In this document: positions 1 through 8,753 of the stretch, piece by piece
Layout: each line of letters opens with the position of its first letter
Position numbering within the stretch: position 1 is the stretch's first letter
NCBI GenBank assembly: GCA_036397095.1
Contig: DASWJQ010000118.1
Coordinates: 1-64,000 of the forward strand
Reading direction: 5' to 3'
From: DASWJQ01 sp036397095
GTDB lineage: Bacteria; Chloroflexota; Anaerolineae; Anaerolineales; E44-bin32
DNA: 64,000 bases
Made by a program: the position numbers and the translations under genes
The notes under the pieces: model-generated
Database searches by the model: none
Seen by the model: the letters and a program-made list of their open reading frames with translations, nothing else
Told to the model about the DNA's origin: nothing

Positions 1-1
1 G

Positions 2-100
2 GATGCGGCCCGGGATATGTTCGGTAATGAGATCGCCTTGCTCGAAGCCTCATCGCTAATGATCGCCCTCGAGCCGCGTTATCTGGAATGGAATCCTTAG
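2..100 (+). CDS. C-terminal end of an unidentified protein (cut by window edge)
   Basis: An open frame enters at the left edge and ends at TAG 98-100, giving 32 codons with the C-terminus LEWNP. The fragment is too short to assign a family. Its stop codon overlaps the first arm of the terminator at 99-118, so it is the last gene of its transcript. I see no function in it. Confidence 0.55.
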   Translation, partial: DAARDMFGNEIALLEASSLMIALEPRYLEWNP

Positions 101-118
101 GCACGCTTGCCTTTTTTT
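99..118 (+). terminator. Short rho-independent terminator of the leftmost gene
   Basis: AGGCA (99-103) and TGCCT (108-112) form a short stem with a 4-nt loop, followed at once by a run of T. The stem begins inside the stop codon of the upstream gene. It also overlaps the -35 box of the tRNA promoter, so three signals are packed into about 40 bp. Confidence 0.6.
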
Positions 119-135
119 ACCCGAACCAGTATAAT
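107..135 (+). promoter_or_regulatory. Sigma70-type promoter of tRNA-Val
   Basis: TTGCCT at 107-112 and a perfect TATAAT at 130-135 are 17 bp apart. The tRNA begins 15 nt after the -10 box. No second promoter is evident between the tRNA and the T-box leader, so this promoter may also serve thrS. Confidence 0.65.
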
Positions 136-150
136 GCGGAAACTTTACTT

Positions 151-224
151 GGGCGGTTAGCTCAGTTGGTTAGAGCGTTGCGTTGACATCGCAAAGGTCG
201 TAGGTTCGAGTCCTATACCGCCCA
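151..224 (+). tRNA. tRNA-Val (anticodon GAC)
   Basis: A full cloverleaf can be folded. The acceptor arm is GGGCGGT paired with ACCGCCC, and the D-arm is GCTC/GAGC. The anticodon stem TTGCG/CGCAA encloses loop TTGACAT with anticodon GAC, and the T-loop is TTCGAGT. The discriminator is A224. The next bases are CCT, so the 3' CCA is not encoded and must be added enzymatically. Confidence 0.93.
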
Positions 225-239
225 CCTCAATTCAGGCAA

Positions 240-497
240 CAAGCGCGATGAGCGGGACGAGTAGCCGGCCCGGCGCTGACAGGGAATGGGAGCCAGCGAT
301 TGAAAGCTCCCAGCAGCCGCCCTCCGGTGAAAACCACCCGTGAGCGCAATCCGGAAACCGGTAGCAGCCTGCCGGGAGTATGGTGAGCGGCTGGGCCCCG
401 TTAACGGCCTTCAGAGATGGATGACCCCGGTCATCTAATCTGGGTGGAACCGCGAGAGCCGAGCTCCCGCCCCAGCAGGGTGGGAGCTTTTTGTTTT
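240..497 (+). promoter_or_regulatory. T-box riboswitch leader (threonine class) of thrS
   Basis: The T-box core GGGTGGAACCGCG lies at 442-454. It is followed by a strong hairpin (arms about 462-472 and 478-488) and a T-rich tail at 489-497, which is the terminator of a transcriptional T-box. The 5' half has the Stem I hallmark AGTA (about 259-262) and an AGGGAA element. ACC at 333-335, followed by A, sits in a plausible specifier loop on the descending side and matches threonine. Uncharged tRNA-Thr should pair with the T-box and favour the antiterminator, switching on thrS. The exact 5' limit and specifier assignment are inferred; the core and terminator are directly visible. Confidence 0.92.
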
Positions 498-531
498 GGC
501 CCGTGCAGCGGGCGAAAGATCGGAGGAGACG

Positions 532-2331
532 ATGTCCGACGACAAGCAAGCCTACCAGGAGTCGAAGCTGTACCGGCTGCGGCACTCGGCTGCCCATGTG
601 ATGGCGCAGGCGGTGATGGAGCTGTTCCCTGATCAGGCCAAGCTGGCGATCGGCCCCCCGATCGAGGACGGCTTCTACTATGACTTTGATTTGCCCCGGT
701 CGCTAACGGAGGATGACCTCGCGCAAATCGAAGCCCGCCTGCGCCAGATTCTGGAGGAGGACCACGCTTTCGAGAAGCGGGTGCTCTCGGCCGATGACGC
801 GCGCAGCATGTTTGCCGGCCAGCCCTACAAACTGGAACTGATCGAAGGTCTGGAGCAAGGCGAGGTTGACGAGATGGGGCGGCCGGTCGAACACAATCCG
901 GAAATCTCGATCTACCAACAGGATACGTTTGTCGACCTGTGTCGCGGGCCACATGTCGAGAGCACGGGAGAGATCAACCCGGCGGCGGTCAAGCTGATGA
1001 GCGTGGCTGGCGCCTATTGGCGCGGCGACGAGAGCCGGCCGATGCTGCAGCGGATCTATGGTACGGCTTGGGAAAGCGCCGAGCAGTTGGAGCAATACCT
1101 CGACCGGCTGCAAGAAGCGCAGGAGCGCGATCACCGCACGCTGGGTCGTGAGTTGGACCTCTTCAGCTTTTCCGATTCGATTGGCGCCGGGTTGGCGTTG
1201 TGGCATCCCAAAGGAGCTCGCATCCGGTCGGTGATGGAGGACTACTGGGCCAAACGCCACCGCGAGGGCGGCTACGAGCGCGTCTACACCCCGCATATTG
1301 GCAAGGCCGAGCTGTGGGAGACGAGTGGGCACCTCAAGTGGTATGCCGACGGCATGTACGCACCGCTCGAAATCGAAGAGCAGAAGTACTACTTGAAACC
1401 GATGAACTGTCCGTTCCACATTCAGATCTACAAGAGCTCACAGCGCAGCTACCGCGATTTGCCGCTGCGCTTCGCCGAGTTCGGCACGGTTTACCGCTAT
1501 GAGCGTTCCGGGGTGCTGCATGGATTGCTGCGGGTGCGCGGCTTCACGCAAGATGACGCCCACCTGTTCTGTCGCCCCGATCAAATGAACGCCGAAATCC
1601 TGGGCGTGCTCGAGTTCTCGCTGTCGGTGCTGCGCGATTTCGGATTCGAGCAGTTCGACGTCGAACTGAGTGTGCGCGATCCGAACGACCTGGCCAAGTA
1701 TGCCGGCAGCGGTGATGACTGGGTGATGGCCGAAGCGGCCCTGGTGGCTGCGCTCGACGCCGTTGGCCAGCCGTACGAGCGGGTTGAAGGCGAGGCCGTG
1801 TTTTACGGCCCCAAGATCGACATCAAGGTGCGTGACGCGCTCAACCGTGCATGGCAGGTCTCGACGATTCAATTCGACTTCTGGCTGCCCGAGGCCTTTG
1901 CCATGGAGTACATCGGTGAGGACGGTGAGGGACACCGGCCCTATATGGTCCACCGCGCCCTGCTGGGCTCGATGGAGCGGTTCTTCGGCGTCCTGATCGA
2001 GCACTACAAAGGCGCCTTCCCGGTCTGGCTGGCGCCGGTCCAGGCGGTGCTGATCCCGATCGCCGATCGTCACCTCGAATATGCTCAGCAGGCAGCCGAG
2101 CAGTTGCGGAAGTCGGGCCTGCGTGTCGAAGTCAATGACGGCAATGACCGGATGAACGCCAAGATCCGCGACGCCCAAAACCAGAAGGTGCCCTATATGC
2201 TGGTGGTCGGCGACCGCGAGGTCGAGGCGGGCAGCGTGTCGGTGCGGCTGCGATCGGAGGAGGAGTTGGGGGCCATCTCACTGGAAGCCTTTGCCGAGCA
2301 GGCGCTGGCGGCGGTCGAAGCCGGCAATTAA
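532..2331 (+). CDS. thrS: Threonyl-tRNA synthetase lacking the TGS domain
   Basis: This class II synthetase charges tRNA-Thr with threonine. The 599-aa protein starts at ATG 532, behind GGAGGA at 522-527. It begins directly with the editing domain: HSAAH near residue 19 and CRGPH near residue 138 are the editing-site motifs. The catalytic core follows with MNCPFH, the motif 2 region YRYERSG.LHGLLRVRGFTQDDAH and a C-terminal anticodon-binding domain. Typical bacterial ThrRS is about 640 aa with an N-terminal TGS domain; the about 60 TGS residues are absent here. A threonine T-box immediately upstream supports the assignment and gives the regulation. Confidence 0.97.
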   Translation: MSDDKQAYQESKLYRLRHSAAHVMAQAVMELFPDQAKLAIGPPIEDGFYYDFDLPRSLTEDDLAQIEARLRQILEEDHAFEKRVLSADDARSMFAGQPYKLELIEGLEQGEVDEMGRPVEHNPEISIYQQDTFVDLCRGPHVESTGEINPAAVKLMSVAGAYWRGDESRPMLQRIYGTAWESAEQLEQYLDRLQEAQERDHRTLGRELDLFSFSDSIGAGLALWHPKGARIRSVMEDYWAKRHREGGYERVYTPHIGKAELWETSGHLKWYADGMYAPLEIEEQKYYLKPMNCPFHIQIYKSSQRSYRDLPLRFAEFGTVYRYERSGVLHGLLRVRGFTQDDAHLFCRPDQMNAEILGVLEFSLSVLRDFGFEQFDVELSVRDPNDLAKYAGSGDDWVMAEAALVAALDAVGQPYERVEGEAVFYGPKIDIKVRDALNRAWQVSTIQFDFWLPEAFAMEYIGEDGEGHRPYMVHRALLGSMERFFGVLIEHYKGAFPVWLAPVQAVLIPIADRHLEYAQQAAEQLRKSGLRVEVNDGNDRMNAKIRDAQNQKVPYMLVVGDREVEAGSVSVRLRSEEELGAISLEAFAEQALAAVEAGN

Positions 2332-2355
2332 TCGAGCCTGGGGCGGGGCCAACGG

Positions 2356-2371
2356 TATAATGCCGCTGATG
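2356..2371 (+). promoter_or_regulatory. -10 box placed for a leaderless mRNA
   Basis: A perfect TATAAT at 2356-2361 ends 7 nt before ATG 2369. A transcript starting 6-8 nt after the -10 would begin at or next to the start codon. There is no Shine-Dalgarno sequence. I see no convincing -35 box. Confidence 0.6.
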
Positions 2372-3538
2372 TCCAGACAAATGTTCGAAATTCGGTGGTT
2401 GTGGTTGGCCGGTGTGCTGGCGCTGATTGCTGTCTTGGCGAGGCCACAAGTGGTGCAGGCGGCCGGTCCCGGTGAGTCGGGCGAGCCCGACGTCATGTGC
2501 AGCGGGCGTGTGCTGGCGCGCAACGGTCATATGTGCACCGCTATCGGCCCGGCGGCCGAAGCGCTCGAGCAAGTGGACACGGAGCTGGATCCGTTGCCGT
2601 TGCCGACGACCAGCGTGGACCTCAGCCTGTTCCAGCTGCCCTTTCGCTACATCCGCTTGAGCTCGGAGGACCCGACCCGGCTGTACGGTTCGGCCCAGGA
2701 TGCGCGCGATGGCAACAACTCGGTCAATGCTATCGAAGCGGGTTTTGACTACGTATCGTGGCTCGAGTGCCAGATCCTGGACGGCAAAGCCGTCTACATG
2801 GTGGCGCCCGGCATCTGGATGCGCGGCGGCGGCGACTGCTCGCAAATTGGTACGTCTGATTTTCGCGGCGTGTCGCTTTACCGTACGCCGCAGCGGCCGT
2901 TCGGTTGGATCTTGAGCACAGTGGACGCCCGCAGCCAGCCGGGCGAGGGGGCCTTGAGCGGCACCCGCTACTATCGCTATCAAGTCGTCTGGATCTATGA
3001 GGAGCAGGAGGTCGGCGGGCTGACCTGGTACCGCATCAGCCCGACCGACTGGGTCGAACAGCGCTTGATGTCGGTCGTGCGGCCGGACGGCACCCGGCCG
3101 GAAGGGGTCGAAAGCGACCGCTGGATCTCGATCGACCTGTACGAACAGACTGTATCGGCTTACGAGGATGGCGAGCTGGTCTATGCCACCATCGCCTCGA
3201 CCGGGCTGCAGGGCTGGTGGACGCAGCCCGGCACCTTCCAGGTGTACGCCAAGCTGGATGTCGACACGATGCAGGGCGCGTTTGAGGCCGACCGCTCCGA
3301 CTATTACTATTTGCAGGATGTCCCCTGGGTGCTGTACTACGACCAGGCGCGCGCCATTCATGGCGCCTACTGGCACAACGGCTACGGCTACCCGCGCTCA
3401 CACGGTTGTGTCAATCTGTCGCCGGTGGATGCCAACTGGTTCTACCGCTGGGCCGAAGAAGGCACCTACGTTCACGTGTACGATCCCACAGGTCAGACGC
3501 CGACGGACGAGGAGTTCTTCGGCAGCGGGGGCGCGTAG
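2369..3538 (+). CDS. Secreted L,D-transpeptidase (YkuD family)
   Basis: This 389-aa protein probably makes 3-3 cross-links in peptidoglycan or attaches proteins to it. The N-terminus has a signal peptide or anchor (hydrophobic WLWLAGVLALIAVLA then an Ala-rich cleavage area). The C-terminal YkuD domain carries the catalytic signature SHGCVN with the nucleophilic Cys near residue 347, plus an upstream His in HGAYWHN. The middle part (about residues 60-250) is not recognised. I chose ATG 2369 because a TATAAT lies 7 nt upstream; ATG 2360 overlaps that -10 box and ATG 2381 is a further alternative. The gene follows thrS by 37 bp but appears to have its own promoter. Confidence 0.88.
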   Translation: MSRQMFEIRWLWLAGVLALIAVLARPQVVQAAGPGESGEPDVMCSGRVLARNGHMCTAIGPAAEALEQVDTELDPLPLPTTSVDLSLFQLPFRYIRLSSEDPTRLYGSAQDARDGNNSVNAIEAGFDYVSWLECQILDGKAVYMVAPGIWMRGGGDCSQIGTSDFRGVSLYRTPQRPFGWILSTVDARSQPGEGALSGTRYYRYQVVWIYEEQEVGGLTWYRISPTDWVEQRLMSVVRPDGTRPEGVESDRWISIDLYEQTVSAYEDGELVYATIASTGLQGWWTQPGTFQVYAKLDVDTMQGAFEADRSDYYYLQDVPWVLYYDQARAIHGAYWHNGYGYPRSHGCVNLSPVDANWFYRWAEEGTYVHVYDPTGQTPTDEEFFGSGGA

Positions 3539-3548
3539 CGGGCCGGCG

Positions 3549-3732
3549 GACCGCGGACGGCAGACCGCCGAATCCCAAACCTGCGTCGATCTCCAATCCA
3601 ACGTGTAGGGGCGCATTGCAATGCGCACCTGGTTGATTCTCGACCCCGAGGTCGATACTTGTGGGACCTCCGAGGTCCACGCGAAGGACCCTTGGCGGCG
3701 TATCCTGATCGGTGGACCTCGGAGGTCATGAC
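3549..3732 (+). repeat. Intergenic block of dispersed palindromic repeats
   Basis: Between the transpeptidase and the next gene, 3539-3819 holds no convincing gene. It carries GACCGCGGACGGCAGAC at 3549-3565, identical to 13784-13800. A palindromic GTAGGGGCGCAT...ATGCGC element lies at 3605-3628, related to 14721-14754 and 29144-29170. Two copies of a GACCTC(C/G)GAGGTC palindrome occur near 3665 and 3717. The same sequence types recur in other gaps of the window. Confidence 0.6.
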
Positions 3733-3819
3733 GTGGCCGGGTCGATCATGAGGTCGGCCCGGTCCGAATCCTGCAACCCACTGTTCGATGATAAGCAAAT
3801 GGTTCCCGCGGGACGTTCG

Positions 3820-4746
3820 ATGAGGGCCAGACTGGCGCTGGCTGTGGTGCTGGCCGGCCTGACTCTGTGCTGGCTGGCGCCGGCCATGGCCGGCGAGCTC
3901 CGGCCGGCCGACGAGGTCTCGAGTCCCCCGCCGCTCTTCATCGAGATCATCCCCGGCGACCTGCCCCTGATCCTGAGCGCACCACATGGCGGTCAGCTGA
4001 CCCCCGACGGCATGCCCACACGCGTGGATGCGGTCACGGTCAACGACTGGCGCAGCCAGGAACTGGCGCGCGACCTGGCCGACGCGCTTGAAGCGCGTAG
4101 CGGGCAGCGGCCGACGCTGGTCATCAATCAGCTCGATCGGAGCCGGCTCGATCCCAACCGTTCGCTAGGCCAAGGGGCGCAGGGCTCGGCCGAGGCCCAG
4201 GCTGCCTGGCACGCCTTCCACCAAGCCATTGCCGACGGCGGCTCCGCAATCAGCCAGCGATGCGGCGCGGGGCTGTACTTCGAATTGCACAGTCACGGTG
4301 TGACCGGCCGCTGGCTTGAGTTTGGCTACGGGCTGACGGCCGACGATCTGCGCTCAACAGATGAAGACCTGGCCAAAGCCCGCTTTGTCGTACGCGCCAA
4401 TGTGCGCAGCCTTGCCCGCGGCGGCCCTCTGACGCTGCCTGACCTGATCCGCGGCCCAGACAGCTTGGGCGGCAGGATGGAGCAGGCCGGGTTTCGCGCG
4501 GTGCCGGCGCCGGGTCGGCCAGAGCCGGCCGGCGAATACTTCGATGGCGGCTGGGGTGTCTACCTGCACGGCTCGCGCCATGGTGGCTCGATCGATGCCA
4601 TCCAGATGGAGGCGCCCTACGACCTGTTGGCCGATGCCTGGCGCCCGAGACTGGTCGAGGCGCTGGCGGAGGCGCTGCTCGCCAGTCTTGAGTCCTGGTA
4701 TGGGTTTAACTCGCAGGCAGGCGCGGACGATCTATGTGGATGGTAA
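3820..4746 (+). CDS. Secreted N-formylglutamate amidohydrolase-like protein
   Basis: The 308-aa product starts with a clear signal peptide (MRARLALAVVLAGLTLCWLA, then AMAGE). The mature part has features of the N-formylglutamate amidohydrolase family, a zinc hydrolase fold: SAPHGG near residue 52, LDRSRLDPNR near residue 106 and ELHSHG near residue 155. The cytoplasmic enzyme removes formate in histidine breakdown. A secreted version is unlikely to do that and may act on other N-acyl or amide substrates. ATG 3820 gives the signal peptide directly; ATG 3799 is in frame but weaker. No His-degradation genes are nearby. Confidence 0.65.
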   Translation: MRARLALAVVLAGLTLCWLAPAMAGELRPADEVSSPPPLFIEIIPGDLPLILSAPHGGQLTPDGMPTRVDAVTVNDWRSQELARDLADALEARSGQRPTLVINQLDRSRLDPNRSLGQGAQGSAEAQAAWHAFHQAIADGGSAISQRCGAGLYFELHSHGVTGRWLEFGYGLTADDLRSTDEDLAKARFVVRANVRSLARGGPLTLPDLIRGPDSLGGRMEQAGFRAVPAPGRPEPAGEYFDGGWGVYLHGSRHGGSIDAIQMEAPYDLLADAWRPRLVEALAEALLASLESWYGFNSQAGADDLCGW

Positions 4747-4860
4747 TCACCAAGGCGCAAAGCACACATAGGGTGTGAAACAGGAAGACAGAGGGTAGGT
4801 GACACCGGATCGAACCCACCCCTCGCGGTCCTGCTGCAAGGCTTGGTGATCTTCGGAACA
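4747..4860 (+). repeat. Diverged copy of the 'AACCACNAAG'-type dispersed repeat
   Basis: The segment starts with ATCACCAAGGCGCAAAGCAC, and a near-inverted copy of its start (GGCTTGGTGAT) lies at about 4841-4851. The wording matches the repeats at 32096-32222 and 55193-55410. The rest of the gap up to 5037 shows no gene that I can support. Confidence 0.5.
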
Positions 4861-5037
4861 CAGTGGTCTTCCTCCCCCACCGGTGGGGCAACAGGCACCA
4901 CGAACCGCCATATCTTGTACCGAACTAGTACCAAAGTACTGTCTTGGCCGCCTGGTGACGACTCTACAATCGAGCCAAGTTCCGCTGTGCGGACCCGGTC
5001 AGCCTCGACCGGGCCAGGAAGGACAGCACCCGGGCCG

Positions 5038-5394
5038 ATGTATGCCGACAACGAGATTCTGTTCCCCCCGCACGCCATTCCCGGTCTTGCGCAGGCTCGG
5101 GGCGAAAAATGGCGGTGTGTGGTTGAGCGCGTGCTCAGTCTGCCCGAGGATCACCCCGAAGCGCTGGCGTTCTCTTTGTTGATGATGCGGTTGGATGGTT
5201 GCTTGAGCTGCGAGACCGATTCATACCGGGCCATGCGCGGTTGTCTGGCTTGTGCGTTGCAGACGCTGCGGCGCCATAAAGGGTCTGACGAAGAACTGCT
5301 CGAACGCTACGAGCAAGCCGTCACCGACGTCACGAAGTATCTCGAACAAACGCGGGACCGGGCCAAGGGCGCCAGACCGGCCCGGGCGGCCTGA
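5038..5394 (+). CDS. Small conserved Cys-rich protein of unknown function
   Basis: This 118-aa soluble protein has an N-terminal stretch EILFPPHAIPGLAQARG, then CLSCETDSYRAMRGCLACA near residues 60-80, giving four cysteines spaced C-x2-C and C-x2-C. The C-terminus is a charged helix. The pattern could bind zinc or an iron-sulfur cluster. I associate this architecture with conserved hypothetical proteins of Chloroflexota, but give no function. ATG 5038 was chosen because homologous-looking sequence begins here; the frame is open further upstream with atypical residues. TACAAT at about 4963 is a possible -10. A terminator-like hairpin follows. Confidence 0.75.
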   Translation: MYADNEILFPPHAIPGLAQARGEKWRCVVERVLSLPEDHPEALAFSLLMMRLDGCLSCETDSYRAMRGCLACALQTLRRHKGSDEELLERYEQAVTDVTKYLEQTRDRAKGARPARAA

Positions 5395-5410
5395 CCCGAC
5401 ACGATTGCAG

Positions 5411-5439
5411 GCGGCGCCAATCGGGGCCGCTTTTCTTCT
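5411..5439 (+). terminator. Rho-independent terminator
   Basis: GCGGC (5411-5415) pairs with GCCGC (5426-5430) and is followed directly by TTTTCTTCT. The stem is short, but the U-rich tail is good. It separates the Cys-rich gene from the iron-sulfur protein gene. Confidence 0.5.
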
Positions 5440-5544
5440 GTAATGGGTGAGGCCTTACTCCTGCTATGGTAAACTTGCCTCGGTCGCCCTCTTCGGAGGG
5501 CGGTTCGTTCCCGCAGTTGCGTCACTCCCCGGAGGAGAGGAGCC

Positions 5545-7557
5545 TTGCTCACAGCGGCTGAGAAGATCCTCTTTGCCCTTGTCGTCCTCATTTCGATCTA
5601 CCTGACCTGGCGAGGCGTGCGTCAATTGATTAGCGTGATCGGCCGCGGCCGCGGCCGGCCCGATTGGGCGCTGGCCGCCCGCCGCTTGGTCCGTGTCGTC
5701 GTCCAACGCACCTTGCTGCTCGAGCCCACCTTCCGCGACCGGCCCTTGGTCAGCCTGATGCATGGCTTGGTCGCTTGGGGGTTCATGTACTACTTGTTGG
5801 TCAATGTAGGGGACCTGCTGCGCGGTTACATCGAAGGTTTCAGCCTGTTTGGAAATGGAGTCCTCGGCGGGCTTTATAGGTTGGGCGGCGACGTCATCAC
5901 CGTTGGTGTGCTGGTCGGCATGGCCCTACTTCTCCTGCGGCGCTACTTGCTTCGCCCGGCCAATCTGTCGGTGCGCGCAACGACGACCTTGCACCCGAAG
6001 GCCCAGTCCGGTATCCGGCGTGATTCGGCCATCGTCGGTGGATTCATTCTGCTGCACATCGGGAGCCGTTTCGCCGGCGAGGTCTTCCATCTTGCTGTCC
6101 ATGGGGCCGATCGATGGCAGCCGCTGGCTTCGGCCGTCGCCAGTTCGCTGGCCGGGTTTTCACCGGCCGCGCTCATTCTGGGACAACACGCCAGTTGGTG
6201 GCTGGCCTTGGGGTCGATCGTTGCCTTCCTGCCCTACTTCCCCCAGTCGAAACACCTGCATCTATTCTTTGCCCCCATCAATTACCTGACCCAGCCCGAA
6301 CGCCGTTCGATGGGCCAACTCGACAAGATCGATTTTGAAGACGAAAGCCTCGAGCAGTTCGGCGCCGCCCGTCTGGAAGATCTCTCCTACTCATCCCTGA
6401 TCGACGCCTACGCCTGCATCATGTGCAACCGTTGCCAGGATGCGTGCCCGGCCTATGCCACTGGCAAGGTGTTGTCGCCGGCGGCGCTTGAGATCAACAA
6501 GCGCTACTTTCTAAACCAGGAAGGCGCCAATCTGGCCAGCGGCCAACCCAGCAGCGCCACGCTGCTCGAGTTTGCCATCTCCGAAGAAGCAGTTTGGGCG
6601 TGCACGGCCTGCGGCGCCTGCAATCAGGTGTGTCCGGTTGGTAATGAGCCGATGCGCGACATTCTCGAAATTCGGCGCCACCTGGTGCTGTCTGAGAACC
6701 AATTCCCGGAGGCCTTTCAGGCGGCTTACCGCGGTATGGAGCGGGCCGCCAACCCGTGGAACGTCCCTGCCGACCAGCGGCTGGCCTGGGCCGACGGTCT
6801 CGATGTGCCGACGGTCGAGCAAAACCCGGGAGCCGATCTGCTGTGGTGGGTCGGTTGTGCCCCGGCCACCGACCCGCGGGCGCAGCAGACGGCCCGGGCG
6901 TTCGCCAAGGTGCTCAACGCCGGTGGGGTAGACTTTGCCGTGCTCGGCGGGCGAGAGGCCTGCAGCGGCGACCCGGCCCGGCGGTCGGGCAATGACTACC
7001 TGTTCCACGAACTGGCGACGACCAACGTGGAGACATTGAACGAAGTCGCCCCGCGCCGCATCGTGACCACCTGCCCGCATTGTCTGCACACCATCAAGAA
7101 CGAGTACGCGGCCTACGGCGGCCATTTCGAGGTCATCCACCATACGCAGCTTCTGCAGGAAATGATGGCGCAGGGGCAGGTCCGACTCAAGCCGGACGCT
7201 GTCCAACAGGTTACCTTCCATGATCCATGCTACCTGGGCCGGCAGAATGGTGTTTTCGAAGCGCCGCGCGCTTCTTTAGAAATTGCTGGGCTGGAGCTCA
7301 CCGAGATGGGCCGCAGTCGCAGCCAGTCCTTCTGCTGCGGCGCCGGCGGCGCCCAAATGTGGAAGGAAGAAGAGGCCGGCCGCGAACGGGTCAGCCAGAA
7401 CCGGTTGCGCGAGGCGCAGGCAACGGGCGCTTCGACGTTGGCGGTTGGCTGTCCCTTCTGTATGATCATGTTTAACGCCACCGAGGCGGACGAGGCTGCA
7501 CCCGTCGTCCGCGATGTGGTTGAAATCATCGCCGACCGGATGGAGGTCGACGTCTAG
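5545..7557 (+). CDS. Membrane-bound HdrD-like iron-sulfur oxidoreductase
   Basis: This is a 670-aa fusion. Residues about 1-240 hold several membrane helices resembling a nitrate-reductase gamma/heme b type domain. Two 4Fe-4S motifs follow (CIMCNRCQDACP near 292 and CTACGACNQVCP near 352). Then come two CCG (heterodisulfide-reductase subunit D) modules, with WVGC, CPHC, HDPCYLG, CCGAGG and CPFC. The family passes electrons between quinone and a soluble partner. The start is TTG 5545, behind a strong GGAGGAGAGG at 5531-5540. The gene sits 190 bp before the 2-oxo acid dehydrogenase operon, so a redox link to central carbon metabolism is plausible but inferred. Confidence 0.9.
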   Translation: MLTAAEKILFALVVLISIYLTWRGVRQLISVIGRGRGRPDWALAARRLVRVVVQRTLLLEPTFRDRPLVSLMHGLVAWGFMYYLLVNVGDLLRGYIEGFSLFGNGVLGGLYRLGGDVITVGVLVGMALLLLRRYLLRPANLSVRATTTLHPKAQSGIRRDSAIVGGFILLHIGSRFAGEVFHLAVHGADRWQPLASAVASSLAGFSPAALILGQHASWWLALGSIVAFLPYFPQSKHLHLFFAPINYLTQPERRSMGQLDKIDFEDESLEQFGAARLEDLSYSSLIDAYACIMCNRCQDACPAYATGKVLSPAALEINKRYFLNQEGANLASGQPSSATLLEFAISEEAVWACTACGACNQVCPVGNEPMRDILEIRRHLVLSENQFPEAFQAAYRGMERAANPWNVPADQRLAWADGLDVPTVEQNPGADLLWWVGCAPATDPRAQQTARAFAKVLNAGGVDFAVLGGREACSGDPARRSGNDYLFHELATTNVETLNEVAPRRIVTTCPHCLHTIKNEYAAYGGHFEVIHHTQLLQEMMAQGQVRLKPDAVQQVTFHDPCYLGRQNGVFEAPRASLEIAGLELTEMGRSRSQSFCCGAGGAQMWKEEEAGRERVSQNRLREAQATGASTLAVGCPFCMIMFNATEADEAAPVVRDVVEIIADRMEVDV

Positions 7558-7748
7558 GCACGGAACCGGAGAAGGGGAGGTTGGTGCTTGACGGGCTGCA
7601 GGCCCGGTCGGCCGCCCCTTGTACGTCATCGCAGCCAAACATCTCAGCCGATCCGCTCCAGTTCAAAGGCCGGAAGCCCCGGCGTCGGGCCGGCGTGCCT
7701 GCGACCGGGGCCGGCCTGACAAGATCAAGCAGCCTGGGAGGCAGCGAT

Positions 7749-8753
7749 ATGGCCGTATCGCAACAGGAGTTTGCCATCAGCAAGGAGATGCTGAGCGAGA
7801 TGCACTGGACGATGCTGCTCTCGCGCCGGCTCGATGAACGCGCCTGGGTGCTCCACCGGCAAGGCAAGATCGCCTTTCACATCTCGGGCATCGGTCACGA
7901 GGCGGCCCAGGTTGGGTCGATCTTCGCCTTGCGCCGCGGCCAGGATTGGCTGTTGCCCTACTACCGCGACCTGGCGATGCTGATTGCTCTTGGTCTGACC
8001 CCGCGCGAGTTCATGCTCGGGCTGATGGGCAAGCAGGGGGAGCCCTCCTCGGGGGCCCGTCAAATGCCGAGCCACTGGAGCCTGCGCCGGGCCAATGTGG
8101 TCAGCCATTCGTCGCCGGTGGCCACCCAAACCACCCATGCCGCCGGCATTGCACTCGGCATCAAGATGCGCGGCGACGATACGGTTGTGATGACCACTGT
8201 CGGTGAAGGGTCAACCTCCCAGGGCGAATGGTACGAAGGGGTCAACTGGGCGGCGATCCACGACTTGCCGGTGATCTTCTTGGTCGAGAACAATGTCTAC
8301 GCCATCTCGGTGCGTCAGGATAAGCAAATGGCGGTCGACTCGGTGGCCGACAAAGCCGCCGGTCTGGGCCTGCCGGGGATTTCGGTCGATGGGCTGGACC
8401 TGCACGCCTGCTTCAGCGCCGTATCCCAGGCGGCCGAGCGGGCCCGGGCCGGCCAAGGTCCGACGCTGGTCGAGGTGCGGGTCCACCGCATGACTCCCCA
8501 CTCGTCGGACGATGACGACCGGTCCTACCGCACCAAGGACGAAATGGAAGCGATGAAGCGGGAAGATCCGCTGGGGCGGTTCCAGCAAGGGCTCATCCAG
8601 GAAGGTCTGCTGGAAGGCGACAGGCTGGAAGAACTGGAGGCACAGGCCAAGGAGGCGGTCGAAGACGCCGTCAAGTATGCCGAGGCCGCCGACTACCCGC
8701 AAGTCGAGGAAGCCGGCTACCCGGTGTACGCCGAGGATGTGCGCAGTGGCTGA
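7749..8753 (+). CDS. pdhA: 2-oxo acid dehydrogenase E1 component, alpha subunit
   Basis: This 334-aa TPP-dependent subunit decarboxylates pyruvate or a branched-chain 2-oxo acid. The TPP-binding signature GEGSTSQGEW...ENN lies at residues about 150-180, and the Ser-rich loop HSSDDDDRSYR is typical of the active-site loop. The start is ATG 7749, after GGGAGG; the open frame upstream has no family similarity. The sequence fits both pyruvate and branched-chain E1alpha, and the adjacent citrate synthase favours pyruvate. The last codons overlap the E1beta start, which suggests translational coupling. Confidence 0.92.
   Translation: MAVSQQEFAISKEMLSEMHWTMLLSRRLDERAWVLHRQGKIAFHISGIGHEAAQVGSIFALRRGQDWLLPYYRDLAMLIALGLTPREFMLGLMGKQGEPSSGARQMPSHWSLRRANVVSHSSPVATQTTHAAGIALGIKMRGDDTVVMTTVGEGSTSQGEWYEGVNWAAIHDLPVIFLVENNVYAISVRQDKQMAVDSVADKAAGLGLPGISVDGLDLHACFSAVSQAAERARAGQGPTLVEVRVHRMTPHSSDDDDRSYRTKDEMEAMKREDPLGRFQQGLIQEGLLEGDRLEELEAQAKEAVEDAVKYAEAADYPQVEEAGYPVYAEDVRSG

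Noticed and set aside
2132..3376. 414-codon minus-strand ORF across the end of thrS and the transpeptidase
   Set aside because: It spans two real plus-strand genes and shows no family features.
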